From positions 1 to 23,320 of the IMG/VR virus record IMGVR_UViG_3300031551_000007: a stretch of 23,320 bases of DNA, one strand, 5' to 3'. The position numbers and the translations under genes are program-made. The notes under the pieces are model-generated. The model was not told the DNA's origin, made no database searches, and saw only the letters and a list, made by a program, of their open reading frames with translations. This document shows positions 20,137-23,320 of the stretch, piece after piece. The stretch's first letter is position 1; each line of letters begins with the position of its first letter. This DNA comes from a virus.

Positions 20137-20400
20137 CTATGTCTCAGCAAAGACTGGCTCTTTGCTCTCCACCACCTCCATGACCGCCTGGGGAGAACCT
20201 ATAATTGCATGGACCGGTGCTTTTACAGCCATTAGGCGGTGGATATTAGCCAGGACAGTAGGATCAACCTCGCCCTCAAACTGGACTTTGGTAATCAGGC
20301 GGCGGTCTATTTCCTGCCCTGTCTCCTTATCTATTTCCACCTTGGCACCGGTACTGGTCTTCAGGTTCTCGATATCCTTGATGTGGACCTTGACTTCCAT
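20137..20400 (-). CDS. Hypothetical phage protein
   Basis: An 87-aa protein with AAAGGAGG six bases before its ATG. It reads MEVKVHIKDIENLKTSTGAK, then RRLITKVQFEGEVDPTVLAN and IHRLMAVKAPVHAIIGSPQA: strands in the first half and a helix plus strand in the second, suggesting a small alpha/beta protein. I do not recognise it. It lies directly after recT in the transcript, so a role in recombination or early metabolism is possible but not shown. Confidence 0.6.
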   Translation of the reverse strand: MEVKVHIKDIENLKTSTGAKVEIDKETGQEIDRRLITKVQFEGEVDPTVLANIHRLMAVKAPVHAIIGSPQAVMEVVESKEPVFAET

Positions 20401-20419
20401 GGGCTACCTCCTTTCCTTT

Positions 20420-21544
20420 CTACTTTCTAGCTTCAACAATCTGCCGCCAGGCGTCTTGAACATCGGCTATCTGATCCTTAGTGATGCCGCCGAGCTGCTC
20501 CAGGACAGCACTTTGGTTTAGCCCGAAGTGCTTATGGCAGGCACTAAAGAGCTCACCGAGGTTTTTGATGGAGAGGCTCATTAGCTCGGTGTTATTCTCT
20601 TCAGGTTCTTTACCTGTTGGAGGGCTAATCTCCTCCTTTACTTCAGTAGCTTCGCCTTCAATGAAATCCTCCTTGCCCTCTCTCCCCGCGTAAGTTTCAT
20701 CAATAACCTCAACCCCAATGGGCATTTCGCCAGGGCAGAGCCGGTCCAGAGCTTGACTCTCGGCTCGGATAGTAGCCATGTTAAACATAGTGTTGCCTTT
20801 ATCCGTGCCATACGGCTCATTATCCACTTCCACAAACTTTTTCAGTTCCTTATCCCACTGAGACTTTTTCAGTGGCCATTCACCATAGCCAACTGCTTCG
20901 GCGCCGGTCTGGGGATCTTTCAGCTTGACTATAACCACAAGTTTATCTTCCTTGACCTTGCCAAATCGCCTGACCTGTTCTTCTTCGGTCATAATGCGTG
21001 GCGTATCATCCACGTAGCTAAAAGGTCGCTTCCTAGAAGCAAGCAGGCGCTTGGCTTTGATACCTATTACCGTAGCCCAGCTTTCATTCTCCTTCCCCTT
21101 ATTAAAGGGGATGAGAAAGACATGCCCCATAAGAGGATTAAGACTGTAGCTGGTGCAAAGCAGAACCGCCCTTGTCATTTCCTTTTCCGGGGCATCGGGG
21201 AAAACCGATTGCAAAATCTCCAATGCTTCCGGTTTGGTGAGTGAGGTTACTCCGTGATACTTCTCAAGTGCCCTTGTTGTTTCCTCGCCGTGTTGCTGTT
21301 CCATGATTTTTCTCCTTTCTGCTATTGTTAGGGACTCCAGTCCCTTTTGCTGAAATGGGCTGGCTTCTCTCATAATGCCTTCGTGGTGAGTTCGGAGCCA
21401 GTCGTGGCAAGCCACGAAAGCAAGTCCGGTGTCCTTATCCAGAAATACATTGAGCCACGCTCCGCAGACCGCGCATACATTGGTCTTCCTGAGCTTCTCT
21501 AGGTCATCCCTGGTCCTGGTTTCACTTTCAAAAATAGGTGACAT
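20420..21544 (-). CDS. recT: RecT-family annealing protein with N-terminal zinc finger
   Basis: A 374-aa single-strand annealing protein. The RecT core spans about residues 100-290: EALEILQSVFPDAPEKEMTR, AVLLCTSYSLNPLMGHVFLI, PFNKGKENESWATVIGIKAK, a strand-rich middle (VVIVKLKDPQTGAEAVGYGE) and TMFNMATIRAESQALDRLCP. Ahead of it, C24, C27 and C46 with H47, H53 or H54 could form a zinc finger, which is not part of the classic RecT of about 270 aa. The C-terminal 60 residues are helical. It would pair complementary strands during phage replication and repair. A separate RecE-like exonuclease is not in the window; the coiled-coil partner gene lies just upstream. Confidence 0.85.
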   Translation of the reverse strand: MSPIFESETRTRDDLEKLRKTNVCAVCGAWLNVFLDKDTGLAFVACHDWLRTHHEGIMREASPFQQKGLESLTIAERRKIMEQQHGEETTRALEKYHGVTSLTKPEALEILQSVFPDAPEKEMTRAVLLCTSYSLNPLMGHVFLIPFNKGKENESWATVIGIKAKRLLASRKRPFSYVDDTPRIMTEEEQVRRFGKVKEDKLVVIVKLKDPQTGAEAVGYGEWPLKKSQWDKELKKFVEVDNEPYGTDKGNTMFNMATIRAESQALDRLCPGEMPIGVEVIDETYAGREGKEDFIEGEATEVKEEISPPTGKEPEENNTELMSLSIKNLGELFSACHKHFGLNQSAVLEQLGGITKDQIADVQDAWRQIVEARK

Positions 21545-21557
21545 CTCTTTCCGCCTT

Positions 21558-22325
21558 TTATTTTGCGTTCACCCTGATAACCGGTTCGTTATAGAACCTC
21601 ACTCCCGGTATCTGCTTCCGGTCATGGTGTTTCTTGGCGACGGCGTTTAGCATGGAAGTGTCCGCCACCTTGTACTCGTCCGGGAGGAGGGCAAAGTCAA
21701 TGACTTCATACTTCCAGTTATCCACCATCCCGGTGGTACCCATATCGGTCGAAACCCGCTTAGGTGCCGGCGGTGCCACCTCAACCAGGTTAACCGACTC
21801 GGACAACTCGCCGTTGAGCTTCATTTCCTGCTCGGCTGCCTCTTGTCGCTTTCGGTTAATCTCTTCCTGCTCCAGGCGGCGGCGCTCCTGTTCCTTATTG
21901 AAAGCAAGTATCTTCTCCCGGGTAATGCGGTCCGCGGCCTCTATGGGCTGCATCCAGAATTTGTAGTTATCGTTTATTGCCTTCACTTCCTCCTGAAGGG
22001 GCCTGAGATATTCCTTCCGTTTCTCCTCCATGACCTTTTTGTACTTGGCGATAATGGCCAAGTCATCGGTGGCCATCTTTATATCCTGGACGTCTTTGAT
22101 AACCCGGCTCTCGGCATACTCCAGCAGCCTTTTGGACTGCTGAACAATGTTCTGGATCTCCACATCCTCCCCGGCCGCTGGCATCAGCGCTTTGCTTTCT
22201 GAGGATTCGGGTGGTTCCTCCTTGGTAGGCGCTTTCTCCCCCTGCTTCTCGGCTAGGCATTGAGGACATCCCTCAGTCAGCACGAATTCGATGCCGTGTT
22301 TCTGGCAAAATCCTTTTCCTTCCAT
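21558..22325 (-). CDS. Coiled-coil protein with N-terminal zinc knuckle, RecT partner candidate
   Basis: A 255-aa protein. C7, H10, C20 and C23 (FCQKHGIEFVLTEGCPQC) form a small zinc site. Residues about 60-170 are a long charged coiled coil (KVMEEKRKEYLRPLQEEVKA, then REKILAFNKEQERRRLEQEE). The C-terminal domain has NWKYEVIDFALLPDEYKVAD, then AVAKKHHDRKQIPGVRFYNE and PVIRV. This C-terminal pattern is common in phage proteins encoded beside recT and other single-strand annealing genes. Function is unknown; possibly a recombination accessory protein. The ATG overlaps the upstream TGA (TGATG). It ends 13 bp before recT. Confidence 0.7.
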   Translation of the reverse strand: MEGKGFCQKHGIEFVLTEGCPQCLAEKQGEKAPTKEEPPESSESKALMPAAGEDVEIQNIVQQSKRLLEYAESRVIKDVQDIKMATDDLAIIAKYKKVMEEKRKEYLRPLQEEVKAINDNYKFWMQPIEAADRITREKILAFNKEQERRRLEQEEINRKRQEAAEQEMKLNGELSESVNLVEVAPPAPKRVSTDMGTTGMVDNWKYEVIDFALLPDEYKVADTSMLNAVAKKHHDRKQIPGVRFYNEPVIRVNAK

Positions 22326-22516
22326 CAGTTTTGCCTTCCTTGCACGGCAAGATGCTTATCAGCTTCCTTTAGTATCTCCTCTAGAGTGGCACTGGTGGCA
22401 AAAAACCTTGCCAATGTCCGTTGTCTTCGTTTGAGATAGAGAATATGGTCATCCTCTTCGAGATAAAGCCCTTGCCGTCTATGTTCCTCTTTGAGGGCTG
22501 CTGTTAAGATTTTCAT
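22325..22516 (-). CDS. Small hypothetical protein
   Basis: A 63-aa charged helical protein (MKILTAALKEEHRRQGLYLE then DDHILYLKRRQRTLARFFAT) with GGAGG six bases before the ATG. The end, SATLEEILKEADKHLAVQGR, is another amphipathic helix. No known family is evident. Its stop overlaps the start of the coiled-coil protein gene. Confidence 0.6.
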   Translation of the reverse strand: MKILTAALKEEHRRQGLYLEEDDHILYLKRRQRTLARFFATSATLEEILKEADKHLAVQGRQN

Positions 22517-22527
22517 GTTATTCCTCC

Positions 22528-22713
22528 TTAATTTTGGCGATTAGTTCTCAGCCAGGCGGTTGATGCCTCTACCCCCCCCCGCAGCTCCGGATGCAGATGC
22601 TTATGGATGCAATCAAAGCTACTGCAGGTCGCGGGTTTATATCCGCCCTCTGGGTATTCATATTCCTTCCCACATTCCGGGCATTTAGCTTTAAGCCACT
22701 TAATTTTTGTCAT
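22528..22713 (-). CDS. Small zinc-ribbon protein containing a G9 tract
   Basis: A 61-aa protein: KAKCPECGKEYEYPEGGYKP followed by ATCSSFDCIHKHLHPE. C11, C14, C30 and C35 (plus H37/H39) make a zinc ribbon. GAGGAGG lies six bases before the ATG. Codons for R-G-G-V run through nine consecutive G residues (C9 on the plus strand at 22572-22580). One base fewer would give an immediate TAG; one more would give a 14-residue alternative end. Function unknown, probably nucleic-acid binding. Confidence 0.65.
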   Translation of the reverse strand: MTKIKWLKAKCPECGKEYEYPEGGYKPATCSSFDCIHKHLHPELRGGVEASTAWLRTNRQN

Positions 22714-22795
22714 CGACTACCTCCTCTTATTCAATTAGCGGTTATTCTCAGCCGCTTCCACCACCGCGGCCCGAATAGATTTTTAAGTGCTGCTC

Positions 22796-22993
22796 TCAGA
22801 TACCCCAGGGGCTCCGGATAGTTCCGCTGCCAGTCCTCTGCCTGACCAGGGAATAAAGGACCGGCTCCGGATAGTTCCGCTGCCAGTCCTCTGCCTGACC
22901 AGGGAATAAAGGACCGGCGCCGTAATGCACCTCTGCAACCTCAAAGTCCTCCAGGGCATTATCATTCGGGGCATCTGTGCGCTGAGAGCTCAT
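22796..22993 (-). CDS. Small protein with C-terminus rewritten by a 53-bp duplication
   Basis: As it stands this is 65 aa: MSSQRTDAPNDNALEDFEVA, then EVHYGAGPLFPGQAEDWQRN, then YPEPVLYSLVRQRTGSGTIR and SPWGI. The ATG overlaps the upstream TGA (ATGA). If one 53-bp unit is removed the frame continues instead as YPEPLGYLRAALKNLFGPRW then WKRLRITAN, ending at a TGA (22733-22731) just ahead of the next gene's GAGGAGG site. That arrangement fits the tight packing seen elsewhere, so the single-copy form is probably ancestral and the present product truncated or altered. Family unknown. Confidence 0.55.
   Translation of the reverse strand: MSSQRTDAPNDNALEDFEVAEVHYGAGPLFPGQAEDWQRNYPEPVLYSLVRQRTGSGTIRSPWGI
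22811..22916. repeat. 53-bp perfect tandem duplication
   Basis: Units 22811-22863 and 22864-22916 are identical, starting GCTCCGGATAGTTCCGCTGC. The unit length is not divisible by three, so copy number changes the reading frame of the gene it lies in. Confidence 0.92.
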
Positions 22994-23250
22994 GAACTAT
23001 TCCTCTGTTCCTCAGGCTGATTTAGCTCTGAGTCATCTATAAAAAAATTGACCTCTACGCCCGTCGCTAGTAAGAGGTCGTCAACAGTCTGAAAGCCAAA
23101 ACGTCGGGCGAGTTTTGCCCAGCGCCAGTCTCTCATCTTATCCGCCCAGTCTCGATTACAGCCGTGAAGTTTGCATACAAGGTATTTAGCCTTCCTTTCT
23201 TCGGGAGACTGGACAATATTCGGCAGCTTATCAAGCCAGGGTGATGCCAT
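22990..23250 (-). CDS. Hypothetical phage protein
   Basis: An 86-aa protein from ATG 23250, which follows GGAAGG and lies one base past the stop of the upstream partial gene; an ATG at 23316 would overlap that gene and is rejected. It reads MASPWLDKLPNIVQSPEERK, then LVCKLHGCNRDWADKMRDWR and WAKLARRFGFQTVDDLLLAT, mostly helical, with two cysteines. The W-A-D-K-M-R-D-W-R-W-A-K segment and the RRFGFQTVDDLLLAT end look HTH-like. No family recognised. The stop overlaps the next gene by ATGA. Confidence 0.6.
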   Translation of the reverse strand: MASPWLDKLPNIVQSPEERKAKYLVCKLHGCNRDWADKMRDWRWAKLARRFGFQTVDDLLLATGVEVNFFIDDSELNQPEEQRNSS

Positions 23251-23251
23251 T

Positions 23252-23320
23252 CTACTTACCTTCCCCGATATGATGACATTCAGGATTGGTGCATACCCAA
23301 AGCTGGGGGCCGACACCTTT
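23252..23320 (-). CDS. C-terminal end of an upstream zinc-binding protein
   Basis: Partial gene: 22 codons and a TAG (23254-23252) are visible and the rest lies beyond the right edge. The end reads GPQLWVCTNPECHHIGEGK. The C-x4-C-H-H arrangement after W-V suggests the second half of a zinc ribbon. It is one base from the start of the next gene, as expected in this compact operon. Confidence 0.5.
   Translation of the reverse strand, partial: KGVGPQLWVCTNPECHHIGEGK

Noticed and set aside
20120-20145. TATC microsatellite as a phase-variation tract
   Set aside because: It lies mainly outside coding sequence at a gene end, is short and imperfect, and has no evident frame or promoter consequence.
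22783-22974. Second overlapping frame through the 53-bp duplication
   Set aside because: No ribosome site, and it overlaps almost completely the better supported frame starting at 22993.
1-23320. CRISPR array, tRNA, rRNA, integrase, lysis genes, insertion sequence
   Set aside because: None was found on reading; the repeats present are short, tandem or dispersed and do not have spacer structure.

Overview
The window is a contiguous piece of a tailed-phage genome (class Caudoviricetes, HK97-fold capsid), either a prophage or a phage contig. Every gene I accept lies on the minus strand, so the region is transcribed from right to left. Genes are packed with ATGA, TGATG or 8-56 nt overlaps and mostly have strong AGGAGG-type ribosome sites. 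No host gene, integrase, att site, tRNA, rRNA or CRISPR array was seen. The base composition looks balanced by eye. The host cannot be fixed from the sequence: the Shine-Dalgarno-rich starts, DUF4373/DnaD-type replication protein, RecT and Gp37/Gp68-type gene fit phages of anaerobic Bacillota or Chloroflexota, but this is inference. TGA is an ordinary stop throughout.

Right part (about 23.3 to 14.7 kb), early and replication module: small zinc-binding proteins, one gene altered by a 53-bp tandem duplication, a coiled-coil partner plus a RecT annealing protein, two unknown small proteins, a Gp37/Gp68 (DUF5131) protein, a 633-aa ParB-like protein with four cysteine clusters, a zinc-ribbon protein with an internal duplication, a winged-helix protein and a DUF4373 replication protein. 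The last gene contains iteron-like DNA repeats and is the best candidate for the replication origin.

Middle (about 14.7 to 12.7 kb), regulation and resolution: an orphan LuxR-type HTH protein, a RuvC-fold resolvase, a DUF2292-like protein, a C2HC zinc-finger protein whose start lies inside a terminator hairpin, a small unknown, and a sigma-region-4-like regulator. Just downstream of that regulator is a promoter with consensus hexamers (TTGACA/TATAAT, 15-bp spacer), followed almost at once by an intrinsic terminator. This is the layout expected for late-gene control by antitermination.

Left part (12.7 kb to 1), packaging and virion: ParB-methyltransferase fusion, small and large terminase, portal-MuF fusion with a translationally coupled zinc metallopeptidase, prohead protease, major capsid protein, a beta-rich putative decoration protein, a connector carrying two inserted fibre-type repeats, head closure, HK97-gp10-like and DUF3168 tail-completion proteins, major tail protein, a tail chaperone pair made by -1 frameshifting at T TTT TTC, and the start of the tape measure protein, which runs off the left edge.

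Points most worth a second look are the late promoter/terminator leader, a 16-nt sequence present three times, the candidate origin in which one 20-bp sequence is read in two different frames, the 53-bp duplication that rewrites a protein end, and the connector with inserted domains.
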